This document shows, in pieces, positions 16,852 through 25,665 of a stretch of 47,352 nucleotides of DNA (the first letter of the stretch is position 1; each line of letters begins with the position of its first letter). The position numbers and the translations under genes are program-made. Origin of the DNA: Bacillota bacterium (lineage in GTDB: Bacteria > Bacillota > Clostridia > Lachnospirales > Lachnospiraceae); assembly GCA_023436065.1 (NCBI GenBank), contig JAEZKU010000051.1, positions 1 through 47,352 of the forward strand, given 5' to 3'. The notes beneath the pieces are model-generated. The model saw only the letters and a list, made by a program, of their open reading frames with translations, was not told the origin of the DNA and made no database searches.

Positions 16852-17829
16852 TCACCTCTTACGTGCTGCCTTATCTAGCACAAAAAGCAGCTTATCCTTC
16901 TTATTATTTGTGGTAGGAAGCTCATCAATAATCCTCTTGGCCTTATCATAATACTTCCCTGACATGCTTCTTGTAAAACTTAAACCACCGGTCTTTTCAA
17001 CCGCAGCATTAATCTCATTTCTCGTTATCTTCTGTGACATTGCCTTTTCTTTAAACTCTCCAAGCTTTGAAAAGGCATGGATCAGCGGTAGTGTAATCAC
17101 ACCCTGCTCGTAATCCGATTGAACCGGCTTATGGGCATCCTCAACCGTATCCTCAAAATCAATACAATCATCCGATAATTGAAAGATCATTCCGACATAA
17201 TAACCCAGTTGACGATACCTGTTTGCCTCCTTCTCGCTGCAGCCCGAAAGTACCGCACCCGCAAAATAAGAGGCTTCAAATAACGCTGCCGTCTTTCCGG
17301 AGATGATTTTTAAATATCTGTAGATGGAAAGATTGATATTGCCGTTATTCACATGCTGGTTCAGCTCTCCAAGACATAATCTGCCGATAAAATCAGGAAG
17401 ATTTAGATCGAGATAATCCTTTTTATTATCGATGGAGCCCACCATGCGGAGTGCAACTGTCAACAGATAGTCCCCACAGATGACTGCGGTACGTTTTCCG
17501 TATTTCTTCTGCAGTGTCACATCCCCGCGTCTAAGCTCGGCATTATCGATAATGTCATCATGTACCAGCGTAGCCAGATGCAGGATCTCAATCGCTGCCG
17601 CAACCTTGATGGCATTCGGAGGTACCTTGCCGTTCGCATCCTCAGCACAGTTGATGACTGAGAGCGCCCGAATGTATTTCCCTCTGGAGGAAATCAGATG
17701 CCTGGTAAATTCACGGATGATGAGCGGTGATTTAGAAAGTGTTCTGTCAACCTCCCGCTTTACCAGATCCAAAGCTTCCTCCACAGGAATTGGCTCAATA
17801 TTTAATTCCTTTTTTGTCTCATTAGTCAT
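16852..17829 (-). CDS. trans-polyprenyl diphosphate synthase (DmkB-like)
   Basis: The 325-residue enzyme carries both aspartate-rich motifs, DDIID (91-95, in LVHDDIIDNAELRRG) and DDCID (220-224, in QLSDDCIDFED). The GDYLL and GKTAALFEAS blocks also fit long-chain polyprenyl synthases. It extends farnesyl or geranylgeranyl diphosphate with isopentenyl diphosphate, giving the side chain of (demethyl)menaquinone. It overlaps the end of ndh2 by 8 bp and precedes the prenyltransferase by 4 bp, so the three are translationally coupled. Chain length cannot be read from the sequence. The usual partner subunit of two-component heptaprenyl synthases is not seen here. Confidence 0.92.
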   Translation of the reverse strand: MTNETKKELNIEPIPVEEALDLVKREVDRTLSKSPLIIREFTRHLISSRGKYIRALSVINCAEDANGKVPPNAIKVAAAIEILHLATLVHDDIIDNAELRRGDVTLQKKYGKRTAVICGDYLLTVALRMVGSIDNKKDYLDLNLPDFIGRLCLGELNQHVNNGNINLSIYRYLKIISGKTAALFEASYFAGAVLSGCSEKEANRYRQLGYYVGMIFQLSDDCIDFEDTVEDAHKPVQSDYEQGVITLPLIHAFSKLGEFKEKAMSQKITRNEINAAVEKTGGLSFTRSMSGKYYDKAKRIIDELPTTNNKKDKLLFVLDKAARKR

Positions 17830-19903
17830 TATAAATATACCACTTTCTGACGAACGGGAGCTTCTTCCACAGCTTCTTCAGACCGGGATATGCGTAATAA
17901 TCAAGTCCTAAGGATCTTCCTGCGCCAATTAACACAGCTATTCCGGCAAAAATCATCCAGAAGGTTCCGAGATACAGACCTGTCGTACATACGAACATGA
18001 ACTGCAGTACCAGGGAAACCGCTGCTGCAGGAGCTGTAAATAATCCTCCCATCAGTGCCAATCCGATTAATATTTCAGCTACTACAATAAATATCTGCAT
18101 AAACATCTGAACACCGTCATTCGGTAAGATCAGATTATTGACAAACCAGTTCATCGCCGGAATATCCAGCTTGAAGGCATAATCACTCAGTGCTGAATGT
18201 GCCAGCTCCTTACCGCTGACGAAGATAAATCTGATTAATCCAAGAAAATCAAAATTAAAAATCACATGGCCGACAGCCTGTGCCGCTGCGCCTGCTGTAT
18301 CAGCTGCGCCCTCGGCAGGTGTTGCTGAAGAAGCCGCATCTGCTACGACGGGGATCGCTTTCGCCACACGAGTCGCAGCTACTGTTACTATATTAGTCAG
18401 CGTATCTGCTGCCGCTGTAGTTGCGGAAGATACAGCATCCGGATCAGCGTTCTGTGCAGCAGGATATAAAATACTGTTATACCAGGCAGTTGCACCGCCA
18501 AAGAAGCCATTCAGCTTCGGAGCCTTGAACCAGCCCTCCACGATCTTCATGATACCCTCGAATAACCATACTGCTCCAAGCCATACTCTCAGAGGCACCA
18601 GCAGGAAGCTCGGTGTACGGTTAGAGAAATGTCCTCCGACAAAGCTTCTGCAGTTGCGAATCGTGAAGAATTCATGCTTCATATAATGGAAAACCTTATT
18701 CCAGCCAAGTACCTGAATAAAATATATGATGTTGATGAAATGCTTCGCAAACATTGCCAGGAAGGATGGCATGCTGAAGAAATGATTCGGCAGACCTACA
18801 TGGCATACACCATATCTTCCGCCGATGCAGACCATAACACCGTGGAACTTCGGTTTATATTCTTCCGGCTTTCCTTCACCGCGTATCGCACAGGCAATAT
18901 TATGAGCTGCAATATCTGCACTCTGCTCACAATTCTCAACCATCTGAGGTACGGGACGTTCCTCACCCTCAGCAACAAAATACATATTATCACCAATGAC
19001 ATAGACGTTCTCAGCTTTGGTGGAACGAAGATAGGAATCCACCTGAACACGTCCGCCACGGGTCACTTCCAAAGTATCTCCGGTTTTCTGAATAATATCA
19101 TTGCTCTGAATTCCGGCAGCCCAGATGATGGTACCCGCCGTATTCTTCACAATGTTATCATTCACCTTCAGCTCGATGGAATCGCTTTCAATCTTGGTTA
19201 CAAGAGCATTCATGATAAGCTTCACGCCCATCTTATCAAGGCGACGAGCCACCTTAGCCGAAAGCTTCTCCGTCAGGTTCGGAATTGGCCTGCTTAAGCC
19301 GTCCACATTGACTAAAGAAACATCCTCACGCTCTATATCAAATTTTTCACATAAAATCGGAACATATTCAGCTAATTCACCGATCATCTCAACACCGGTA
19401 AATCCGGCACCTACCACGTAGAAGGTAAGTAATCTTCTTCTCTCTTCCTTGTTTATTTCACGGGATGCCTTGCGGAAGGTTTCGTGAATGTGCTCACGTA
19501 ATATGACAGCATCATCATAGGACCACAGCTTGAAGGTATATTCTTCTGCTCCGGGAACTCCATAAAAGGTAGGCTTTGACCCTGCTGACAGAATCAGGTA
19601 ATCATAGGGATATACCTCATTCTCACCAATTACATTGTGCTTCTCAAAGTCAATGGAAGTAACCATATCCAGCTTCACATTAACCCTGCGTCCGGCAAAT
19701 ACCTTCTTCAAACTGATTTTGATACTGTCCTCATCCACACGGTTTGCTGCCACCTCATGAAGCTCCGTGAGCATGGTGTGGAATGGATTCTTATCAATGA
19801 TGGTAATGCTGATCTCATTGTTCTTCTTGAATTTTTTCGCTAACTTCTTTGCCGTGAGTATACCGGCATAGCCTGCTCCAACTATAACAATTCTCTTCTC
19901 CAT
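17822..19903 (-). CDS. ndh2: type II NADH dehydrogenase fused to DoxX-like membrane domain (Ndh2-like)
   Basis: Residues 1-410 are a type II NADH:quinone oxidoreductase. There is an FAD loop VGAGYAG (8-14), a second dinucleotide loop VVGAGFTGVEM (163-173), and the FAD-binding VYVIGDN (300-306). Residues 430-693 add four or so membrane segments (about 433-452, 552-565, 598-640, 645-662) like DoxX proteins, which would hold the enzyme in the membrane. Between the first and second segments lies an insert rich in Ala, Thr and Val (about 484-545). At 693 residues it is far longer than ordinary NDH-2 (about 400-450). It starts the EET-like operon and overlaps the next gene by 8 bp. It would pass electrons from NADH to the quinone made by the next two genes. 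Listeria Ndh2 also has an extra membrane domain. Confidence 0.93.
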   Translation of the reverse strand: MEKRIVIVGAGYAGILTAKKLAKKFKKNNEISITIIDKNPFHTMLTELHEVAANRVDEDSIKISLKKVFAGRRVNVKLDMVTSIDFEKHNVIGENEVYPYDYLILSAGSKPTFYGVPGAEEYTFKLWSYDDAVILREHIHETFRKASREINKEERRRLLTFYVVGAGFTGVEMIGELAEYVPILCEKFDIEREDVSLVNVDGLSRPIPNLTEKLSAKVARRLDKMGVKLIMNALVTKIESDSIELKVNDNIVKNTAGTIIWAAGIQSNDIIQKTGDTLEVTRGGRVQVDSYLRSTKAENVYVIGDNMYFVAEGEERPVPQMVENCEQSADIAAHNIACAIRGEGKPEEYKPKFHGVMVCIGGRYGVCHVGLPNHFFSMPSFLAMFAKHFINIIYFIQVLGWNKVFHYMKHEFFTIRNCRSFVGGHFSNRTPSFLLVPLRVWLGAVWLFEGIMKIVEGWFKAPKLNGFFGGATAWYNSILYPAAQNADPDAVSSATTAAADTLTNIVTVAATRVAKAIPVVADAASSATPAEGAADTAGAAAQAVGHVIFNFDFLGLIRFIFVSGKELAHSALSDYAFKLDIPAMNWFVNNLILPNDGVQMFMQIFIVVAEILIGLALMGGLFTAPAAAVSLVLQFMFVCTTGLYLGTFWMIFAGIAVLIGAGRSLGLDYYAYPGLKKLWKKLPFVRKWYIYND

Positions 19904-20062
19904 GTCTGCTCCTTACTGTTTTTTCACTCAAATCATTATTCAAAAATACTCGAATAAAAGTATTTTTACGAAAACTTTCGTAAATGTTTTGTTAACTTTA
20001 TAACAAACTAGTCCATACCGAAGTAGTAGCTTTTATAGTGAAAAGTTACATTTATCCTAATT
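19904..20062 (-). promoter_or_regulatory. ndh2 leader with two overlapping hairpins
   Basis: The leader of the EET-like operon is about 150 bases. It contains TTTACGAAA-AC-TTTCGTAAA (19965-19984) and, nearer the gene, AAAAATACT...AGTATTTTT (19942-19967), the second resembling a terminator stem. The two share three bases (19965-19967), so full formation of one weakens the other. This could be an attenuator, but no ligand-binding core is recognised. Confidence 0.45.
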
Positions 20063-20091
20063 AGTATACCACGTAATCCTGAATTTGAAAA
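20063..20091 (-). promoter_or_regulatory. promoter of the EET-like operon
   Basis: On the minus strand TTTTCA (20086-20091), a 17-base spacer and TATACT (20063-20068) form a moderate sigma-A promoter about 160 bp upstream of ndh2. The -35 matches consensus in four of six bases. Confidence 0.6.
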
Positions 20092-20488
20092 CATATTTTA
20101 AAAAAATAGTCAATATGGTTACTATTTCCCCCCTGTTTTCTCTTCTACTATGCAATTCCTACAAATTTGATAGGATATAAGTACCTACCCGTGAAATATG
20201 TCATAACAGGTCGACATATAAACAGGTTACCCCTACGCAGCATAGTACCGGCTTGCTTACAGAAAAAAGCAGACTGCATCGATTGATGCAGCCTGCTTTT
20301 TCGTATCTATTCTATTCATCTCCCAGATGCTGCTGTGTAGGTTCAGCAGTCCCATTACACTGATTGGCAATTGTAGAAATAACTGTTGATTTTTTGAAGA
20401 AAATGTATCATTATATAATCAAAACATTTGTTCTGTAAATTGCCGTACATTAATTATACAACAGATAAGCTGACAGAAAGGACAAAAA
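20092..20488. other. gene-free region upstream of ndh2 and an AraC gene, with an orphan terminator
   Basis: No coding frame of convincing quality is seen. The notable element is a strong hairpin at 20265-20301 (separate entry). A short direct repeat AACAGGTnAC occurs at about 20205 and 20221. AT-rich DNA near 20400-20460 may hold the promoter of the plus-strand AraC gene. The stretch 20130-20265 could be a small RNA ending at the hairpin, but this is not shown. Confidence 0.4.
20265..20301. terminator. strong bidirectional hairpin not adjacent to any gene end
   Basis: GCAG-a-CTGCATC-GATT-GATGCAG-c-CTGC is flanked by an A6 tract on the left and T5 on the right, so it would work in both directions. 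The nearest genes both point away from it, so an unannotated transcript or leader attenuation is implied. Confidence 0.75.
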
Positions 20489-20515
20489 TTGCTGAACTGG
20501 GGCAGAGGGGGAAAT

Positions 20516-21409
20516 ATGGATCACTATCTATTGGAAATCATCAGAAGAACTACAGAGTATATAGAAGATAACCTGTTTGAAGAGATTAATCTTGACACTA
20601 TTTCTAAAAATGTCAATATCTCCAAATTTCATCTGCTGCGAATCTGGAAGGGTTCAACCTCCACAGGCCTAATGGAGTATGTACGGCGAAGAAGAATTGC
20701 TGTTTCTCTTACAGACCTTCTGAATGACAGGTACAGTATTGACTTCCTTTCCTCCAAATACTCCTTCGGAAGTGAACGTACCTATAAACGGGTATTCAAG
20801 GAGGAATTTGGTTTGACACCCGCCAAATGGCGCCGGAATCCCACCCCGCTGCAGATACTGGATCGTTTTAACACCGAGCTCATAAAGCTTGCCGGAGAAG
20901 GCTTAATCTTCTTTCATTCCATCGCGGTCCTTCCGGCATTTCATCTCGCTGGAATCGAATACAGAGTCGGAATTGAAGATAATCATAAAAATCAGACAGC
21001 GAATCGCTATGGAGTCGACTTTTTCCATAAGCATCGGGCAGAAATCCTCCATCCCGCGGAGAAGGATACCTACTATGGACTGACGACGGTTTCCGGCAAG
21101 CATCAGAGCCATACCCTGTACCAGCCTTCCGTCAAGGTGGACAGCCAAAGTATCATACCTCCTTATATGAAGGTTAGACATATTAAGCCCCACAAATACG
21201 GTGTGTTTAAATACATAGGAGCTCACAGCCCTGAGGAGATTTCTTCAAAAACCCTGGAATCAGTCTGGCGATATGTCTTTGATATCTGGATGCCCACCAT
21301 TGAGTTTAGTCTGGAGGAGACCTTTCGCTTTGAATACATTAATTATAGCAGCTGTAATAAACACTACTGTGAATGCGAGCTGTATTATCCGATCTCGACC
21401 CTAAAATAA
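20516..21409 (+). CDS. AraC-family regulator with GyrI-like effector domain
   Basis: About 297 residues. Two helix-turn-helix units are at the N-terminus (NLDTISKNVNISKFHLLRIWK and the second ending FGLTPAKWRRNP). A C-terminal GyrI-like small-molecule-binding domain follows (from about residue 120: LIKLAGEGLIFFHSIAVLP..., ending with Cys-rich HYCECELYYPI). The start at 20516 has AGGGGGAAAT ahead. An alternative TTG start at 20489 with GAAAGGA adds nine residues and cannot be excluded. It is divergent from the EET-like operon with about 600 bp between them, so regulation of that operon is possible but untested. The three AraC genes in this part of the window are not close copies of each other. 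Confidence 0.88.
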   Translation: MDHYLLEIIRRTTEYIEDNLFEEINLDTISKNVNISKFHLLRIWKGSTSTGLMEYVRRRRIAVSLTDLLNDRYSIDFLSSKYSFGSERTYKRVFKEEFGLTPAKWRRNPTPLQILDRFNTELIKLAGEGLIFFHSIAVLPAFHLAGIEYRVGIEDNHKNQTANRYGVDFFHKHRAEILHPAEKDTYYGLTTVSGKHQSHTLYQPSVKVDSQSIIPPYMKVRHIKPHKYGVFKYIGAHSPEEISSKTLESVWRYVFDIWMPTIEFSLEETFRFEYINYSSCNKHYCECELYYPISTLK

Positions 21410-21419
21410 TATACGTTAC

Positions 21420-22073
21420 TCAGCTATGATGACTGAGTCTTACATCTGCAACTATGGCAGATATATTCTGCTGCTCAGCTGCATGATTTAAGCCTTCGAT
21501 GATATCCGCCCGATAGATATCGAAGATCTGCTTAAGCAATGTATCCTTCTCTTCCTGAGTCAGGATATCCAAGGCTGCTGTCAGCATTTTATCAGGTTTT
21601 TCACCGAGGGTTATGAGCAGCTTGCCCAGCCTGCCCGTATTTCCGGGCTGGGAGGACATGCCCTCAAGCAACTTGGGCAGCAGTTGAGTTATCACTGAGT
21701 TATAGTCAAACTCGTTTAACTCTATCTCTATTTTCAGCATATCATGCACCGTCCTTTCCTTATTCAAAACCCTTAGCGAAGCCACAGATACTCCTTGTAA
21801 ATACTTCTCGAGTGCCTGATTTATCATAAGCTTAATTTGTTCCTGATTACTCAGGATCAGGTGATGCGCCACGGAATTCGACATCTGATCGGGAATCAGT
21901 TTCAATAGCACTCTTGTAAAGGGGCTGGCTTCTCCATCCTTCACCAGGAGCTTTCCCGCCAGTCGTTTCGTCAGACCGGTTTCTTCTGTATCATCCTCAA
22001 ATACCTCGGGTAAAAATCTTTCAGCCAGCTTCTCATAATCAATTTCTATCAGTTTCATCCTTATTGTAAGCAC
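21420..22073 (-). CDS. hypothetical protein with internal duplication
   Basis: I do not recognise this 217-residue protein. It begins with a GTG codon at 22073, six bases after GAGGAA. It consists of two similar halves: residues about 6-105 and 112-212. Each opens with an I-E-I-(D/E) strand then a Tyr and a LLP/FLP helix, followed by TK/GRLAGKLL or GRLGKLLITLG, a helix with P-D and L-I pairs, and an ending of the SVASLRV or AIVADVRL type. It is mainly helical, highly charged, with no signal peptide, no membrane segment and no cysteine pattern. It stands alone between two AraC genes, with its stop 10 bp from the convergent AraC stop. Confidence 0.7.
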   Translation of the reverse strand: MLTIRMKLIEIDYEKLAERFLPEVFEDDTEETGLTKRLAGKLLVKDGEASPFTRVLLKLIPDQMSNSVAHHLILSNQEQIKLMINQALEKYLQGVSVASLRVLNKERTVHDMLKIEIELNEFDYNSVITQLLPKLLEGMSSQPGNTGRLGKLLITLGEKPDKMLTAALDILTQEEKDTLLKQIFDIYRADIIEGLNHAAEQQNISAIVADVRLSHHS

Positions 22074-22245
22074 GGCTATTCCTCATTTCCTAATTTGTTA
22101 CCCTACAATCCGAACTACCGAACTCTATGAATCATAAGGCTACTATCATTATAGTACCAATGTTTGGACTAAGACATAGGTATTCATAAAAACCTTGCTG
22201 GTTTCTACCACATTTTCGCTTTATTATCACTGTATATCAAAAATA

Positions 22246-22274
22246 TTGAAATTATTGAATAATGATGTTACAAT
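22246..22274 (+). promoter_or_regulatory. promoter of the cupin-AraC gene
   Basis: TTGAAA (22246-22251), 17-base spacer, TACAAT (22269-22274), about 70 bp before the gene start. Confidence 0.7.
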
Positions 22275-22343
22275 AAATACTAATATACCACGTTAATACG
22301 CCGGCAGCCTTATATTCTGGCTTCTGAACAGAAAGGAGAAGAG

Positions 22344-23213
22344 ATGAAAGCACTGAATGCCAACAAGGAAGCGATAGAATCCTGCATTAATAATAAGTAC
22401 TTTTCTGTTGCCCATCTTTATTTTGAAGAAAAGACTCTCGATCTGCACATCCATGACTGCTATGAAGTCTACTATTCCATATCCGGCGGCAAGCAATTCC
22501 TGATTGACAACAGGACCTATCTCATTCAACCGGGAGATCTCTTTTTCATCAACCAATACGAAAGTCATTATCTGACACAGATTGATCAGACGGAGCATGA
22601 ACGGATTGTAATCTCCATCTATCCCGAGTTTCTGAGATCACTTTCGACAGATAAAACCTCGCTTGAACACTGCTTTACCTATCGGGAACCCGGTTTTTCC
22701 CACCGGGTATCTCTTGATAAAAGCAGCCAGCAGCGTTTTCTATATTATATCCATAAGCTGACCAGCTTGTCAGGTTATGCCGAGGATATCCTGGAGAAGC
22801 TCTCCTTCATGGAACTGATGGTATTCCTTAATAAAGAATTTTTGTCCAGTCAGCAAAAGGAGGATTTTCTGGAAAATCCGAGCTTCCAGTACGACAAGCA
22901 GGTCAATGCTCTGATGGAATATATCAATAACAATATCAATGCCCCGATTACCCTGCAGCAGCTGTCGGATACCTTTTTCCTCAGCAAATCCTTCATCTGT
23001 CGTATCTTTAAGCAATCTACAGGTACCACGGTGAATAAGTATCTGACCGGCCGCAGAATCAGCATTGCCAAAGCCCTGCTATCGGAAGGGGTCAGTGTCA
23101 ACGATGTCTGTGAGCTATGCGGATTCATGGATTACAGCACCTTTCTGAAGGCCTTTACTAAAACAGTAGGCGTATCTCCGAAGAAATACGCCATGTATAA
23201 TAACCATATTTAA
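22344..23213 (+). CDS. AraC-family regulator with N-terminal cupin domain
   Basis: The 289-residue regulator has an N-terminal cupin fold (LHIHDCYEVYYSISGGKQFLI, then QPGDLFFINQYESHYL), the typical sugar-sensing part of AraC proteins. A C-terminal pair of helix-turn-helix motifs follows (ITLQQLSDTFFLSKSFICRIFK and VNDVCELCGFMDYSTFLKAFTK). GAAAGGAGAAGAG precedes the ATG. It is convergent with the MATE exporter gene just downstream and does not share an operon with anything. Nearby carbohydrate genes (GH3 at 25666, epimerase at 29020) make a sugar-response role plausible; its target is not known. Confidence 0.92.
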   Translation: MKALNANKEAIESCINNKYFSVAHLYFEEKTLDLHIHDCYEVYYSISGGKQFLIDNRTYLIQPGDLFFINQYESHYLTQIDQTEHERIVISIYPEFLRSLSTDKTSLEHCFTYREPGFSHRVSLDKSSQQRFLYYIHKLTSLSGYAEDILEKLSFMELMVFLNKEFLSSQQKEDFLENPSFQYDKQVNALMEYINNNINAPITLQQLSDTFFLSKSFICRIFKQSTGTTVNKYLTGRRISIAKALLSEGVSVNDVCELCGFMDYSTFLKAFTKTVGVSPKKYAMYNNHI

Positions 23214-23232
23214 GTATGCGGTTCGTATCCGG

Positions 23233-24585
23233 CTAGTCCTCGATACGAACCGTTTTCTTCTTCCATTTCCCGGAAAAGAAAAACCATAAACTCAAAATAA
23301 CCGTACAGGCTGTGGCAAAGGGAACAGCCAACCCGACGCCCTCAAGACCAAGTCCCAGAGTATCACTCAGCAGGTATGCCGCCGGAATTCGGATTACGAT
23401 GGAGGACATGATATTATTGATCAGGGAAAAGGTCGTATGCCCTGTACCAATGAAGAAGCCGACCAGGCAAAAGGCAGCCGGTACCAGCAGGTAGTCATAG
23501 GAAAATGCAAACAGGTAGGGAACACCAACCTTAATCAGCTCCGGATCAGAGGAGAACATCATGAGTACCTCCTCCGGGAACAATCTGGTCAGAATAAAAA
23601 TAGTCACGGAGATCAAATATGAAATCCCCAATCCCGTCAGCATAGTTTTGATTGCCCTGTCTTCCTTCTCGGCTCCGATGTTTTGCGCTACCATAGCTGA
23701 TATGGCGGCGTTCATGGCAATTGCGGGAAGAATAGCAAAACCATTGTATTTTCCCACGGCACCAACGGCGGCAGAAGCAGTCACACCGATGTAATTCACC
23801 AGCGTTGTCATAAACAGGAAGGAAAGGTTTGTGATCATATTTTGTATCGTCAAAGGAATCCCCAGCTTCAATATACCTTCCAATTGTACCTTATCGATCC
23901 GAAAGGACTGTATGCCAAAGTCAAATACGAATCCTCTCTTCTTTAAATATACAACACACAGCAGCATGCTGAGTGCCTGGGAAAAAATCGTCGCTATCGC
24001 AGCTCCAAACGCTCCCTGATGGAAGACTCCTACCAACAGCAGATCCAGAATAATATTCGCAAAGCACGCAATGGTCACGAAAATCAAGGGACTTTTACTG
24101 TCACCCATACCGCGCATGATTGCACTGAGCGCATTGTATCCAAAGATGAATACTGTTCCGAGTGCGGTTACTGCCAGATAAATGCTGGCTTCCTGAAAGG
24201 ATTCCTCCGGCGTATGTATTAATTTTAGTATCGGGTTCTTTAATACCAGCATCAGAATTGTCATAATTAATGCTGCCACCAATAAAGAGGTCAGAAGGGT
24301 TCCGATAATTTTCTGAAGCTGTTTTGTCTTCTCTGCTCCCACCGACTGTGCTATCATAATCGTACCGCCGGTACTGATGCCGATTGCTACATTCATCAAT
24401 AACATCGTAACCTGCCCTCCGATATTTACACCGGACATGCTGTAGGTTCCGTTAAACTGTCCTACGATTACCATATCTGCTACACTGTAGAGTGTCTGAA
24501 TCAGGTTAGAGATAATGAATGGAATCGCAAAAAGGATAAGCTGCTTTGCTACATTTCCTTTTGCCAGATTTTTTTGTTCGTACAT
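23233..24585 (-). CDS. MATE-family efflux transporter
   Basis: The 450-residue protein has about twelve hydrophobic segments arranged as two similar halves, as in MATE exporters. Recognisable parts are the opening KGNVAKQLILFAIPFIISNLIQTLYSVADMVIVG, the middle GALSAIMRGMGDS-type loop (YNALSAIMRGMGDSKSP) and MVAQNIGAEKEDRA in the second half. MATE proteins export drugs or metabolites using a Na+ or H+ gradient; the substrate cannot be read. It follows an AraC gene (25486-24701) by 115 bp on the same strand and may be controlled by it. Confidence 0.93.
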   Translation of the reverse strand: MYEQKNLAKGNVAKQLILFAIPFIISNLIQTLYSVADMVIVGQFNGTYSMSGVNIGGQVTMLLMNVAIGISTGGTIMIAQSVGAEKTKQLQKIIGTLLTSLLVAALIMTILMLVLKNPILKLIHTPEESFQEASIYLAVTALGTVFIFGYNALSAIMRGMGDSKSPLIFVTIACFANIILDLLLVGVFHQGAFGAAIATIFSQALSMLLCVVYLKKRGFVFDFGIQSFRIDKVQLEGILKLGIPLTIQNMITNLSFLFMTTLVNYIGVTASAAVGAVGKYNGFAILPAIAMNAAISAMVAQNIGAEKEDRAIKTMLTGLGISYLISVTIFILTRLFPEEVLMMFSSDPELIKVGVPYLFAFSYDYLLVPAAFCLVGFFIGTGHTTFSLINNIMSSIVIRIPAAYLLSDTLGLGLEGVGLAVPFATACTVILSLWFFFSGKWKKKTVRIED

Positions 24586-24700
24586 AATTGTTCCCTTTTC
24601 TTTCTATTTTCTTATTCGTAAAAATATTGTATCTTTCTATATATAACATATTTTCAACCCATATTCAAATGCTTTATCAACTCTATCAGATTATGAAGGG

Positions 24701-25486
24701 TCAGTCCTGTGGTTTTGTCCGATATTCTCTCGGAGTCATGCCGAACCTTTTCTTAAAATGCATTGTGAAATTAGAGTGTGTACTGAAGGCCAGGTAGGCA
24801 GAGATTTCTAGTAAACCTGCTTCCGAATAGGACAGCATCTGCTTTGCCGCCTCCAGCTTCTCATTCATAATAAATTCCCGTATCGTGATCCCTGTTTCCT
24901 TATGAAACAGGGTGGACAGATATTGCGTGGTCAGTCCACAATGCTTAGAAAGCTGGGTCAGGGTAATCTGGTAGTGCAGATGGTTCAGGATATACGCAAT
25001 ACATTGTTCAACCGCGTAGGAGTAGGCTTTCTGTTTTCTCTGCTTCTTCACCCGTTTGGTAAAATCAAAAATTGCAATGACAAAGAGCCGGTTTACCTCA
25101 TCAATATTTTTACAGACATCCACCTTCTGTATATATACATCACTCAGATTATAGGCTTCAATTTCCGGCATTCCGCCTTCTATGGCACTTCTGGTTGCCA
25201 GGGCAATACTGGATACAAAGATATATTGCACCTGACGAAGCGGATCCTTGGAGAGATAACCTACATATTGCTTTTGGATGGAGATATTTTCAAGGATATG
25301 ATTCAGAGCTTCTGTGTTACCACTCCTGACTGAGTCAAACAGCTCCCTTTCCATCCGGTATACCATATTGCCTTCCAGAGTCTCCCTTTGCTCAAACATC
25401 GCCTGGTCGTATGCTTTTACTATTTCCTTCGGCGGTTCATCGAGGGGGATTTCCTTCAAATTCTTAATATCTAATTTTACCTTCAT
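24701..25486 (-). CDS. AraC-family regulator (no cupin domain)
   Basis: The product has 261 residues from the ATG at 25486, eight bases after GGAGG; a reading to 25522 has no ribosome site. The C-terminal third has two helix-turn-helix motifs (ITLTQLSKHCGLTTQYLSTLFHKETG and LLEISAYLAFSTHSNFTMHFKKRFGMTPREYR). The N-terminal region is helical and lacks the cupin signature, a type common in Lachnospiraceae next to glycosidase genes. It is divergent from the GH3 beta-glucosidase gene with a 179-bp shared intergenic region, so that glycosidase is the most likely target. The MATE gene follows on the same strand. Confidence 0.9.
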   Translation of the reverse strand: MKVKLDIKNLKEIPLDEPPKEIVKAYDQAMFEQRETLEGNMVYRMERELFDSVRSGNTEALNHILENISIQKQYVGYLSKDPLRQVQYIFVSSIALATRSAIEGGMPEIEAYNLSDVYIQKVDVCKNIDEVNRLFVIAIFDFTKRVKKQRKQKAYSYAVEQCIAYILNHLHYQITLTQLSKHCGLTTQYLSTLFHKETGITIREFIMNEKLEAAKQMLSYSEAGLLEISAYLAFSTHSNFTMHFKKRFGMTPREYRTKPQD

Positions 25487-25665
25487 CCATATCACCTCCA
25501 ACCATACCTTACAGCCTATCAATATTTTATCATAGAATTCATCTTAAAAACAGAATAAATATCTTAAAAGTAAGATAGTATTTTATACAGTATCTGCTAA
25601 TATGAAGATGAGTATATGTATTTTGCAGTTCTTAGTACGACTTTATCATAGGAGGTATGATACTG

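Noticed and set aside
18629..19297. 222-codon open frame opposite to ndh2
   Set aside because: It lies wholly inside the antisense strand of a well-supported enzyme domain, has no recognisable protein features and no ribosome site.
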